From: Streptomyces aurantiacus JA 4570
Lineage (GTDB): Bacteria; Actinomycetota; Actinomycetes; Streptomycetales; Streptomycetaceae
Assembly (NCBI RefSeq): GCF_000414115.1
Contig: NZ_AOPZ01000019.1
Span: 32,954 to 96,953 of the forward strand
Direction: 5' to 3'
DNA length: 64,000 bases
Shown here one piece after another: positions 39,101-46,252 of the stretch. The notes beneath the pieces were generated by a model. The model was given only the letters and a program-made list of their open reading frames with translations, was not told the origin of the DNA and did no database searches. A program made the translations under genes and the position numbers. How positions within the stretch are numbered: the first letter of the stretch is position 1; each line of letters begins with the position of its first letter.

Positions 39101-39529
39101 ATGGCCATCGATCCGGGCGCCCCGCCCGCCCCGTACCTCAGCTTCTGGCGCGAACGCCATCTGTGCACCCTGACGACCCTGCGCCCGGACGGCACCCCGC
39201 ACGTGGTGCCGGTCGGCGTGACCTACGACCCCGAGGCGGGCCTGGCCCGGGTCCTCGCGAACAAGTCCAGCAGGAAGGTGGCGCACGTCCTGGCGGCGTC
39301 CGGGGCGTCCGGGGCGGACGGACCCGGGGCGCGGGTCGCGGTGTGCCAGGTGGACGGGCGGCGGTGGGCGACGCTGGAGGGGCGGGCCGTGGTGTCGGCA
39401 GAGGCCGGGCGGGTGGCCGAGGGGGAGCGGCGGTACGAGGAGCGGTACGGGCGGGCGCCCCGGGTGAACCCGGACCGGGTGGTGATCGAGATCCACCTGG
39501 ACCGGGCGCTGGGCAAGGCGGCCGGGTGA
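39101..39529 (+). CDS. Pyridoxamine 5'-phosphate oxidase-fold protein (F420/FMN-dependent type)
   Basis: A 142-residue split-barrel protein of the PNPOx superfamily: FWRERHLCTLTTLRPDGTPHVVPVGV (typical first strand pair), NKSSRKVAHVLA (phosphate/cofactor contacts) and VVIEIHLDRALG near the end. Similar actinobacterial proteins use flavin or F420 and reduce small ketones or nitro compounds; which cofactor is used is not evident. The start codon is ATG at 39101, 46 bases from the clpB HAIR box. It ends in a strong terminator. Confidence 0.82.
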   Translation: MAIDPGAPPAPYLSFWRERHLCTLTTLRPDGTPHVVPVGVTYDPEAGLARVLANKSSRKVAHVLAASGASGADGPGARVAVCQVDGRRWATLEGRAVVSAEAGRVAEGERRYEERYGRAPRVNPDRVVIEIHLDRALGKAAG

Positions 39530-39576
39530 GCGCCTGGGCCGGCGTGAGCCCGCGGGCCGAGGTGCGCGCACACCAC

Positions 39577-39614
39577 AGCGGCGCCACCGTGTTCAGGTCC
39601 ACGGTGGCGCCGCT
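39577..39614. terminator. Bidirectional terminator between convergent genes
   Basis: AGCGGCGCCACCGTG (39577-39591) and CACGGTGGCGCCGCT (39600-39614) are perfect 15-base arms around an eight-base loop. It lies between the PNPOx-like gene and the minus-strand Rieske-like gene, which converge, and can end both. Confidence 0.8.
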
Positions 39615-39637
39615 GCTGGGGGAAGCACCTGCGCGAT

Positions 39638-40030
39638 TTACAACGACGGGGGAATCGCGTCAGGCGCTGCGGGGGGGGTGGTAGTGAGGGGGTCGGCGGC
39701 GGTGTGCCGCTCGACGGCCTTGTGGTCGGCGGCCCGCTTCCGCTTGTCGATGACCTGGTGGTCGCGCTGGTCGAGGTTCACGAAGACCATGCCGTAGCGC
39801 ACGGCGCACCGGACCGGCTGCGGGGCGCCGCGGGGGCGGCGGAGGCAGCGGTAGGCGCGGATGTCCTCGTCGTCGTCGCGCACGATGATGACGGGCTCTC
39901 CGACCAGGGTGACCATCAACGAGTCGCCGGGGTGGGGGATCGCGGTGACGAGGTCGATGAAGTGCCAGCCGGAGCGGTAGGCGGTGGCCATCTCGCGGCG
40001 GAAGGTGCGGTCATCAGGGGGCGTGGTCAT
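39638..40030 (-). CDS. Rieske-like protein lacking cluster ligands
   Basis: A 130-residue protein. Residues about 12-90 align by pattern with the N-terminal part of aromatic-ring hydroxylase Rieske domains: GWHFIDLVTAIPHPGD, SLMVTLVGEPVIIVRDDDEDIRAYRCLRRPRGA, then RCAVRYGMVFVNLDQ. True Rieske proteins have C-x-H and C-x2-H at these places. Here RCLRRPRGA has no His after Cys and the second pair is absent, so a 2Fe-2S cluster is unlikely. The tail is Lys/Arg/Pro-rich. The start overlaps the DLGW peptide gene by four bases, so the two are co-translated. No oxygenase partner is nearby. Confidence 0.65.
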   Translation of the reverse strand: MTTPPDDRTFRREMATAYRSGWHFIDLVTAIPHPGDSLMVTLVGEPVIIVRDDDEDIRAYRCLRRPRGAPQPVRCAVRYGMVFVNLDQRDHQVIDKRKRAADHKAVERHTAADPLTTTPPAAPDAIPPSL

Positions 40031-40233
40031 GCCTCGCCTCCTGACGGCGCCACGATCCAGCCCAGGTCGGGCGGCGCAACGGAAGCCGAAGTCGTCTCGG
40101 CGGGGGCCGACTTGGCTGGCGCGTTCCAACCAAGGTCGAGAGTGCTCACCGCGCCCAAGACCACCCCTGCGGAGAGGGTGGTGACAAGCACCGAGCGAAG
40201 CATGCGCTGATACATGGTCGGCTTCGTCCTCAC
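40027..40233 (-). CDS. Small secreted peptide with duplicated DLGW motif
   Basis: A short protein of 68 residues from the GTG at 40233 (62 from the ATG at 40215). A basic start (MRTKPTMYQRMLR), a hydrophobic core (SVLVTTLSAGVVLGAVS) and a small-residue cut region look like an export signal. The remaining 40 or so residues contain TLDLGWNAPAKSA and PPDLGWIVAPSGG, so DLGW occurs twice, spaced about 23 residues. It is translationally coupled (ATGA) to the Rieske-like gene and divergent from five LuxR-type regulator genes. Such a size and repetition fit a signalling or cell-surface peptide precursor. This is inference; I do not recognise the family. Confidence 0.65.
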   Translation of the reverse strand: MRTKPTMYQRMLRSVLVTTLSAGVVLGAVSTLDLGWNAPAKSAPAETTSASVAPPDLGWIVAPSGGEA

Positions 40234-40298
40234 TTGGTAGGTTCCTCTCCCCCGGCACAACAAGACGATGTCTCAATCGAGCACGTCAAAGCCACAGG

Positions 40299-41336
40299 GT
40301 GGATGCATCATGTTCCTGCACGTTCAGGACCCTGGGGGGTGGAGAATTGCTCACAACAGATACGAAACCGACACATCCTCACCCCGCAACGCCACTTTGC
40401 GGTGAGGGCGCGAGGTTGTACGCCAGCGCCCTGAGCAACGGCCGTCTGACCCGCGCCGAGGCTGAGAACGCTCCCTGCCTACTGGATTCCTCGCTTCTGC
40501 ACCCCGATCCGGACGATCCGGACTGGTTGCGTCCTGTACTTCCCTCCACAGCACTCGCACAGCGTCTCCACCCCATCGAGCAGGAGATCCAGGAGCGGCG
40601 GCGCCTCGCGGTAGAACTTACCGATGTCTTCGAGCCATTCATGGCCATCACCACCAGGGCCGCGCCCACGACGCACGCGATCACCCTGCTGGAAGGCGAA
40701 CTCCGCATCAATGAGGCCATCGAACGGGCCACCGCGGAATGCCGTCACGAAGTGCTCACCGTCCAGCCCGGAGGCGGCCGCAGCGAGAACGTCCTGAACG
40801 TCGCCCTGAAGCGCGGACAGTCCGTCATCGACCGCGGCATCACGATGCGCACGCTCTATCAGCACACGGTCAGACACAGCCAGGGAACCCTCGCCTACGC
40901 GGCCCGTATGACGTCGAAGAACGTGGAGATACGGACGCTGGAGGAGCTGATCGACCGGCTGATGATCTTCGACCGGAGCGTGGCGCTGCTCCCGGCGCGC
41001 GCCGACCGTCAGGACGCGCTGGAAATCCGCCATCCCGTGCTTGTCGAGTACCTGGCCAAGGTCTTCGAGCAACAATGGCAGCTCGCGACGCCGCTGGTGG
41101 ACGAAGTTCCCTACCCGCCGTCCACCGACGGCATCACCGGTGTCCAGCGCTCCATAGCCCGACTCCTCATCGAAGGCCACGTAGACGAAGCCATCGCCCG
41201 CCGCCTCGGCATGAACGTCCGCACCTGCCGCGCCCACATCGCCAAAATCGCCGCCGCCCTGGGCAGCGGAAGCCGCGCCCAACTCGGCTACCTCATCGCC
41301 CAGTCCGGCATCCTCGAGCAGGACAAACCGAAATGA
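40299..41336 (+). CDS. LuxR-type regulator, paralog 1 of 5 (long form)
   Basis: A 345-residue regulator with three parts: an N-terminal helical region (LCGEGARLYASALSNGRLTRAEAENAPCLL), a central domain like a TrmB/phospholipase-D-like sensor half (ITLLEGELRINEAIERATAECRHEVLTVQPGGGR to ALLPARADRQDALEIRHP), and a C-terminal GerE helix-turn-helix (TGVQRSIARLLIEGHVDEAIARRLGMNVRTCRAHIAKIAAAL). It contains the linker IEQEIQERRRLAVELTDVFEPFM that paralogs 2 and 3 lack. The start is uncertain: GTG at 40299, or TTG at 40347, which gives an N-terminus similar to the others. It overlaps paralog 2 by four bases. Confidence 0.85.
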   Translation: MDASCSCTFRTLGGGELLTTDTKPTHPHPATPLCGEGARLYASALSNGRLTRAEAENAPCLLDSSLLHPDPDDPDWLRPVLPSTALAQRLHPIEQEIQERRRLAVELTDVFEPFMAITTRAAPTTHAITLLEGELRINEAIERATAECRHEVLTVQPGGGRSENVLNVALKRGQSVIDRGITMRTLYQHTVRHSQGTLAYAARMTSKNVEIRTLEELIDRLMIFDRSVALLPARADRQDALEIRHPVLVEYLAKVFEQQWQLATPLVDEVPYPPSTDGITGVQRSIARLLIEGHVDEAIARRLGMNVRTCRAHIAKIAAALGSGSRAQLGYLIAQSGILEQDKPK

Positions 41337-42208
41337 CCTCCGAACCCCGCCCTCACCCTCACGGACCCGACGAGTTGTGTGAGGCGGGTTCGGCCCTCTA
41401 CGCCCGCGCCCTGCGCGAAGGCCGCGTCCGGCACCAGGACGCCGACGCCGCCCCCTGCCTGCTCGACTTCGGCCTGCTGCACCCGGACACCGACGACACG
41501 GCCTGGCTGCGCCCCACCGCCCCGGCCGTCGCGCTGCCGCAGCTCCTGCGCGGCCCGGAGATCACGGTTCTCGACGGCTTCGAGCGCATCAACGCGGCGA
41601 TCACCCAGGCGATGTCCGACGCCACCGAGGAACTCCTGACCGTCCAGCCCGGCGGCGCCCGCTCCCCCGAGATCCTGGCCGACGCGCTGCCCCGCGAACA
41701 GGAGCTCCTCTCCCGCGGCTGCCGCATGCGCACCCTGTACCAGCACACCACGCGCCACTCGCTCCCCGCCCTGGCCCACTACGAACAACTGGACGGAGAC
41801 GTAGAGGTCCGCACGCTCAACGAGGTAACCGAGCGCATGGTGGTCCTGGACCACGCGGTGGCTTTCATCCCCGGAAGCAAGGACCGCACGGTGGCGCTCG
41901 AAGTACGCCAGCCGGCCATCGTGGACTACCTCATCACCACCTTCGAACGACTGTGGCGGCTGGCCACCCCCATGTTCCCGAACGCGGCCCAGCTGCCCGC
42001 CGAAAACGGCGTGACCACCCGTCAGCGGGCCATCGCCGAACTCCTCATAGAGGGCCTCACGGACACGGAGATAGCCGCCCGTCTCGGCATGAACGTCCGC
42101 ACCGCCCGTGAGCACATCGCCAAACTCGCCGCGATCCTCGGCAGCAACAGCCGTGCCCAACTCGGATATCTCATTGGCCAGTCAGGGATCCTCGACCAGA
42201 ATCACTAG
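41333..42208 (+). CDS. LuxR-type regulator, paralog 2 of 5 (short form)
   Basis: A 291-residue regulator sharing the layout of paralog 1. LCEAGSALYARALREGRVRHQDADAAPCLLDFGLLHPD forms the N-terminal region, the central domain runs from ITVLDGFERINAAITQAMSDATEELLTVQPGGARSPE to RTLYQHTTRHSLPALAHYEQLDGDVEVRTLNEVTERMVVLD, and the LuxR motif is TRQRAIAELLIEGLTDTEIAARLGMNVRTAREHIAKLAAIL. It lacks the linker between the N-terminal region and the central domain (LLRGPEITVLDG). It is co-translated with paralog 1 (ATGA), so both are in one operon. Confidence 0.88.
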   Translation: MTSEPRPHPHGPDELCEAGSALYARALREGRVRHQDADAAPCLLDFGLLHPDTDDTAWLRPTAPAVALPQLLRGPEITVLDGFERINAAITQAMSDATEELLTVQPGGARSPEILADALPREQELLSRGCRMRTLYQHTTRHSLPALAHYEQLDGDVEVRTLNEVTERMVVLDHAVAFIPGSKDRTVALEVRQPAIVDYLITTFERLWRLATPMFPNAAQLPAENGVTTRQRAIAELLIEGLTDTEIAARLGMNVRTAREHIAKLAAILGSNSRAQLGYLIGQSGILDQNH

Positions 42209-42260
42209 CTGTGGGCACCTGGGGCGGGGGCTTCAGGAGGGGGCGGGGAGGTACGGCGAC

Positions 42261-43169
42261 GTGGTGACGGAGCACGGATCGCACGAGGCGGTGTTGCTCT
42301 GCGAGGCCGGCAGGGACGCATACCTCCGGGCCCTCCAGGAGGGCGGCCTGCGCCTCGCGGACGCCGAAAGGGTCACGTGCCTCTTCGACCTGGGCCTTCT
42401 CTACCCCGACGCCGAGGACTCGACGCTGCTCCGCCCCACCGCGCCCTCCGTGGCCCTGCCCCAGCTGCTCCACCGGGTGAAGGAACACATCGCCCACGCC
42501 TCCGGGGTGACGATCCTGCGCGGCCTGGACCGGATCCAACTGGCCATGGGCCGGGCAGGCGCCGGGGCCTCCGAGGAACTGCTCGTCATTCAGCCCGGCA
42601 TTCGGCCCGGCGGCACACGGCCGACCGCGCAACTCGCGGTTGCTCTGCCCCTCGCGCAAGGGGTTCTCGACCGGGGCGGCCGCATGCGCACGCTCTGCCG
42701 GCGAACCGCGCGGCATTCTCAGCCCGCGCCGGCCCACTGTGAACCATTGGACGGCGACGTCGAAGTCCGCACCCTGGACGAACTCCCCGGGCGCCTCATC
42801 CTCTTCGACCGCGCGACAGCCTTCGTCCCGGCCGGAAAGAGCCGTGACGACGTGGCCCTCGAACTCCGGCAGCCGGCGGTCATCGACTATCTGGTCGCCA
42901 TCTTCGAGATCCTGTGGCGCCTGGCCACGCCCCTGTTCCCGCCCGCGGAACCACTCCCCACAGGCAACGGCATCACGGCCCGCCAGCGGTCCATAGCCGC
43001 CCTCCTGACAGAGGGCCTGACCGACACGGAAATAGCCGCGCGCCTGAGCATGAACGTCCGCACCGCCCGCGTCCACATCGCCAAACTCTCGGCCGTGCTC
43101 GACAGCCACAGCCGGGCCCAACTCGGCTATCTCATCGGCAAGTCGGGAATTCTCGACGAGCCCCGCTGA
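42261..43169 (+). CDS. LuxR-type regulator, paralog 3 of 5 (short form)
   Basis: A 302-residue regulator with the same layout. The N-terminal LLCEAGRDAYLRALQEGGLRLADAERVTCLFDLGLLYPD is close to paralog 2, the central VTILRGLDRIQLAMGRAGAGASEELLVIQPGIRPGG lacks the usual conserved Tyr in the RTLCRRTARHSQP segment, and the LuxR motif is TARQRSIAALLTEGLTDTEIAARLSMNVRTARVHIAKLSAVL. I chose GTG at 42261 after GGAGG; 42264 is also possible. It lies 52 bases after paralog 2 in the same direction. Sequence closeness to paralog 2 suggests recent duplication. Confidence 0.85.
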   Translation: MVTEHGSHEAVLLCEAGRDAYLRALQEGGLRLADAERVTCLFDLGLLYPDAEDSTLLRPTAPSVALPQLLHRVKEHIAHASGVTILRGLDRIQLAMGRAGAGASEELLVIQPGIRPGGTRPTAQLAVALPLAQGVLDRGGRMRTLCRRTARHSQPAPAHCEPLDGDVEVRTLDELPGRLILFDRATAFVPAGKSRDDVALELRQPAVIDYLVAIFEILWRLATPLFPPAEPLPTGNGITARQRSIAALLTEGLTDTEIAARLSMNVRTARVHIAKLSAVLDSHSRAQLGYLIGKSGILDEPR

Positions 43170-43204
43170 GCGGCCCCGGGAACGGGCCGGAGGCGGCGGC
43201 CACG

Positions 43205-43621
43205 TCAGTGGTAGACAGCCCGCTGCAGCGGTAACCCCAGCGCCCGCAGGGCCTCCCGGACCACGCACTCCGCGTCGAGGCCGCCCGGGCCGAGGGCGAG
43301 AACGGCGGACTGCTCCCACCGCACGGAGGACGGGCGCCCCATGCTGACCTGCCAGGAGGGCGCGCACGGGGACGGGCGGTCGTCGAGGGCTATGTTCAGG
43401 ACGCGGACGACGGACACCTTGGCGACGACCTGGAGGGGGAAGTCCCCGGCCAGCGTCCGGCGGTCCACGACCCAGGTCACGGGGTACCCACGGCCGTTGA
43501 GGTCGGCGGCGATGGCGTGCATGAGAAGGGAGTAACAGGCGGTCGGGGGGCCCGGAGCCGACGGCGGCGCGGCGGCCTCGTCGGCAGAGGGGGCGGGAGT
43601 CCTCACCCGGGCTGCGTCCAT
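43205..43621 (-). CDS. Orphan protein of unknown function, in the LuxR array
   Basis: A 138-residue protein with a Pro/Ala-rich N-terminal 25 residues and then a mixed alpha/beta core (TACYSLLMHAIAADLNGRGYPVTWVVDRRTLAGD to RWEQSAVLALGPGGLDAECVVREALRAL). It does not match a family I can name. It starts after GAGGTGAG, 23 bases from the stop of the XRE-type gene on the same strand, so they are an operon. The pair interrupts the run of LuxR genes, with convergent ends against paralog 3. Confidence 0.7.
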   Translation of the reverse strand: MDAARVRTPAPSADEAAAPPSAPGPPTACYSLLMHAIAADLNGRGYPVTWVVDRRTLAGDFPLQVVAKVSVVRVLNIALDDRPSPCAPSWQVSMGRPSSVRWEQSAVLALGPGGLDAECVVREALRALGLPLQRAVYH

Positions 43622-43644
43622 ACGGTTCTCACCTCATCGTCCAC

Positions 43645-44493
43645 TCAACTCATGGCCCGCCCGGCACCCGCCGGGGCCGCGGCACCCCCGTACCCCCCGC
43701 CCTGCGGGTCGAAGAGCAGGACCACATGCCGCGCCCCCGGCGAACTCTCCGGCTCCGACGTCAGCACGGTGACCGTTCCGGGTCCCTTCGTAGGGTGCCG
43801 CAACGGCCGTACGTCGTCCGCCGAATGGAGATTCAGCTCCGCTCCGCGCCGGTAGATGGGGCCCGCGCGGCGGTCCCTGAGGACATCCTGGTGCAGTTGC
43901 GCGAGCGCGCGGTTGCCGGGGTTCTGGATGCGGGCGTATCTGAGGCGGCTGAGCGCGAGCGGCGCCCAGCGGGTCTCCCAGTCCACGAGCGTGTGCTCGC
44001 GGGCCTCGTCGGACAGCGCGATCCAGCGCAGCGGGTTCTCGGGCGGGACACCGCCGAGGAACAGCTCGGCGAACGGCTCGTTGTACGCGATCAGGTCCCA
44101 CTGCACGTTGCTGACGTACGCCATCTCGCGCTGCCCGGACACCGCGCGCTGCCAGGCCCCGACGGAGGCGAGCGCGATCCCGCCGTCGGGCGACAGCGGA
44201 TGGGGCGGGCGCTGGCCCAGGGCGAGCAAGTACACGTGCGTGAACTCTTCCTCGCTCATTCGGAGAATGTGGCCCACCCGGCGCAGATAGTCGTCGCGCG
44301 GCGATATCTTCCCGGCCTCGAATCGGTGGTACGTACCCACAGCCCGATCGGTGAGAATGTCCATATCGGGCTGCGAGAGCCCGATAACCCGTGGTCCGGG
44401 CCGTCCCGAAGGTTTCGGATTCAACCCCACTTCCTCGGGCCGGATTCTGGCCCGCAGTCTTCTGAGTAGAGCGCGCAGTCCGTCCTCGGCCAC
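43645..44493 (-). CDS. XRE-family regulator with MmyB-like ligand-binding domain
   Basis: A 282-residue regulator. The N-terminal helix-turn-helix is variant: LSQPDMDILTDRAVGTYHRFEAGKISPRDDYLRRVGHIL. The remainder resembles the MmyB-like sensor half (PAS/GAF-like) of Streptomyces XRE regulators: VQWDLIAYNEPFAELFLGG, PENPLRWIALSDEAREHTLVDWETRWAPLALSRLRYARIQNPGNRALAQL, then ELNLHSADDVRPLRHP. It starts with GTG at 44493. It sits between paralogs 3 and 4 of the LuxR array. Ligand and targets are unknown; it could control the neighbouring genes. Confidence 0.85.
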   Translation of the reverse strand: MAEDGLRALLRRLRARIRPEEVGLNPKPSGRPGPRVIGLSQPDMDILTDRAVGTYHRFEAGKISPRDDYLRRVGHILRMSEEEFTHVYLLALGQRPPHPLSPDGGIALASVGAWQRAVSGQREMAYVSNVQWDLIAYNEPFAELFLGGVPPENPLRWIALSDEAREHTLVDWETRWAPLALSRLRYARIQNPGNRALAQLHQDVLRDRRAGPIYRRGAELNLHSADDVRPLRHPTKGPGTVTVLTSEPESSPGARHVVLLFDPQGGGYGGAAAPAGAGRAMS

Positions 44494-45236
44494 GCCTCAC
44501 CCCCCTTCCCCGCAGCTGCGGCCGCGAAGTCCCCCGAGCGCAGCCTCTGCACCATAAACCCCAGCGCCTCGTCAACCAATGGAGCCCGCGCACAACGCGG
44601 CCCGGTCGTCCGAACAGCCGTCGCACGCACCAAGCGGGCAGGTCATCCATGCCGTATGGTCAACTCCCGGAAACGCGAAGGAAGATCGGCTCGAACTGAC
44701 CTGGCGGGGCCGATTCTCTTCGTGCGGCTTTCTTCCCGATGGCTGATGTGTGGCCGGTTTGGGACGTATGGGCAGCCTGTCGCGCATCCCTCTTCGCGTG
44801 TCGCAGGGCGTCTTCGGGAGTCTTCACGCCGACTGCGGGAGCCTGTCGCGGGATCCGCGGGCGCCGCGCGCGCGTCATCCGGCCACGCTTGTCGTCGACG
44901 CGCGGCGCCGGTTACCGGGCCGATGCGCCCGTGCCCGTGGGCTGCCCCCCGCGCGCGGAAGCCTAAGTTCCGCCGCGCCCCGAATAATTGGGGCAGGATT
45001 CCTAGAAATAGATCCGCCATTGAATACGCGGGGGCCGCTGGCAACAATGGCCACCCACGTACGACACCGTCGCGCGTGCGAATGATCCGGCACGGGCGCG
45101 AACGTCGGCAGCCGGGCGGGCCGCCACCCGGGCAGGGGGACGAGGGAGCACCGCGCAGGACGGAGCGGTGCGGGAGGCGGGTGCCTCGGCGGGAGGCGGC
45201 CCCGCCACCGGCACCCATGGGGGCGGCACGACGCAC
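44494..45236. other. Intergenic region of about 740 bases ahead of LuxR paralog 4
   Basis: I see no convincing gene. An open frame at 44656-45306 has Arg/Pro-rich, low-complexity content typical of shadow frames. The stretch is locally less GC-rich, especially 44970-45060 (near-palindrome CCCCGAATAATTGGGG at 44979-44994), which may hold promoter elements for the XRE-type gene and for paralog 4. The excess length could reflect decay of a former gene. Confidence 0.5.
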
Positions 45237-46223
45237 ATGCGGCACAACGACCACGACCACACGGTGCTCTGCGAGGCGGGCCGCGCCGCCTATGCGCGCG
45301 CGCTGACCGAGGGCCGGGTGCCGCGCGCCGAGGCGGCCCGCGCGGCCTGTCTCGTCGACGCCGGGCTCCTGTACGGGGACCCCGACGACCCGTCGTCGCT
45401 GCTTCCCGCCACCCCGCTGCTCGCCCTGCCGCGGCTGCTCGGGGACATCGAGGAGAGCATCGCGCGGCACCGCGGCCGCGCCGCCCGCCTCGCGGGCGCC
45501 TTCGAACCGTTCCTGCGGCTCGGCGGCGGCGCGGAGCCCGGCGCGGCGGTGGGCTCGACGGCTCCGCACGTCACCGTCCTCCAGGGCGTGACCCGCATCC
45601 GGCGGGCCGTGTGGCAGGCCCTCGCCGACGCCTCGCACGAGGTCATCGGCATCGAGCCGGGCGACCCCGGCCAGGACCGGCTGCTGCCGCACGACGGGGC
45701 GTGGCGCATGGCGCAGTTCGCGGCGCGCGGCGGGCGGACGCGGACGCTCTCCCGGCCGCACCCGGCCCACGAGGCGCTGCCCGCGGCGGCGCACCCCGAC
45801 CGGCCCACGGCCGCCCGCGAGGTCCGTACGCTCGACGAACTCCCGCCCTGTCTGCTCGTCTTCGACCGGGACGTGGCGTTCGTCCCCGCCGCCGAGGACG
45901 GCCGGACCGTCTTCGAGCTGCGCTCCCCCGCGCTGATCGCCTATGTCGCGACGGCCTTCGACATCCTGTGGCGGCTGGCGAGCCCGGTGTACCGCGAAGC
46001 CACCCCGTGCCCCCCGGACCAGGCGGTCGGCCCGGTCCAGCGGGCCATCGCGAGCCTGCTCACCGAGGGCCTCACCGACGCGGAGATCGCCGGCCGCCTC
46101 GACATGAACGTACGCACCGTCCGCGTGCACATCGCGAAGATCGCCGCCGCGCTCGGCAGCGGCAGCCGCACCCAACTCGGCTTCCTCATCGGCCGGTCGG
46201 GACTGCTCGACCGACAGCGCTAG
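45237..46223 (+). CDS. LuxR-type regulator, paralog 4 of 5 (long form, diverged centre)
   Basis: A 328-residue regulator: N-terminal VLCEAGRAAYARALTEGRVPRAEAARAACLVDAGLLYGD, the linker IEESIARHRGRAARLAGAFEPFL, and the LuxR motif VQRAIASLLTEGLTDAEIAGRLDMNVRTVRVHIAKIAAAL. The central domain is more changed than the others; the usual TVQPGG and RTLYQHTTRHS segments appear as GIEPGD and RTLSRPHPAHE, so ligand sensing may differ. The ATG at 45237 (MRHNDHDH) gives an N-terminus like the paralogs; GTG at 45168 would lengthen it. It is 29 bases from paralog 5. Confidence 0.85.
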   Translation: MRHNDHDHTVLCEAGRAAYARALTEGRVPRAEAARAACLVDAGLLYGDPDDPSSLLPATPLLALPRLLGDIEESIARHRGRAARLAGAFEPFLRLGGGAEPGAAVGSTAPHVTVLQGVTRIRRAVWQALADASHEVIGIEPGDPGQDRLLPHDGAWRMAQFAARGGRTRTLSRPHPAHEALPAAAHPDRPTAAREVRTLDELPPCLLVFDRDVAFVPAAEDGRTVFELRSPALIAYVATAFDILWRLASPVYREATPCPPDQAVGPVQRAIASLLTEGLTDAEIAGRLDMNVRTVRVHIAKIAAALGSGSRTQLGFLIGRSGLLDRQR

Positions 46224-46252
46224 GCGCGCGGGCACGGGGAGGAAGCATCAGC

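Noticed and set aside
44656..45306. A 216-residue open frame before LuxR paralog 4
   Set aside because: Composition is Arg/Pro/Ala-rich and low complexity, with no domain, and it overlaps paralog 4; coding seems unlikely.
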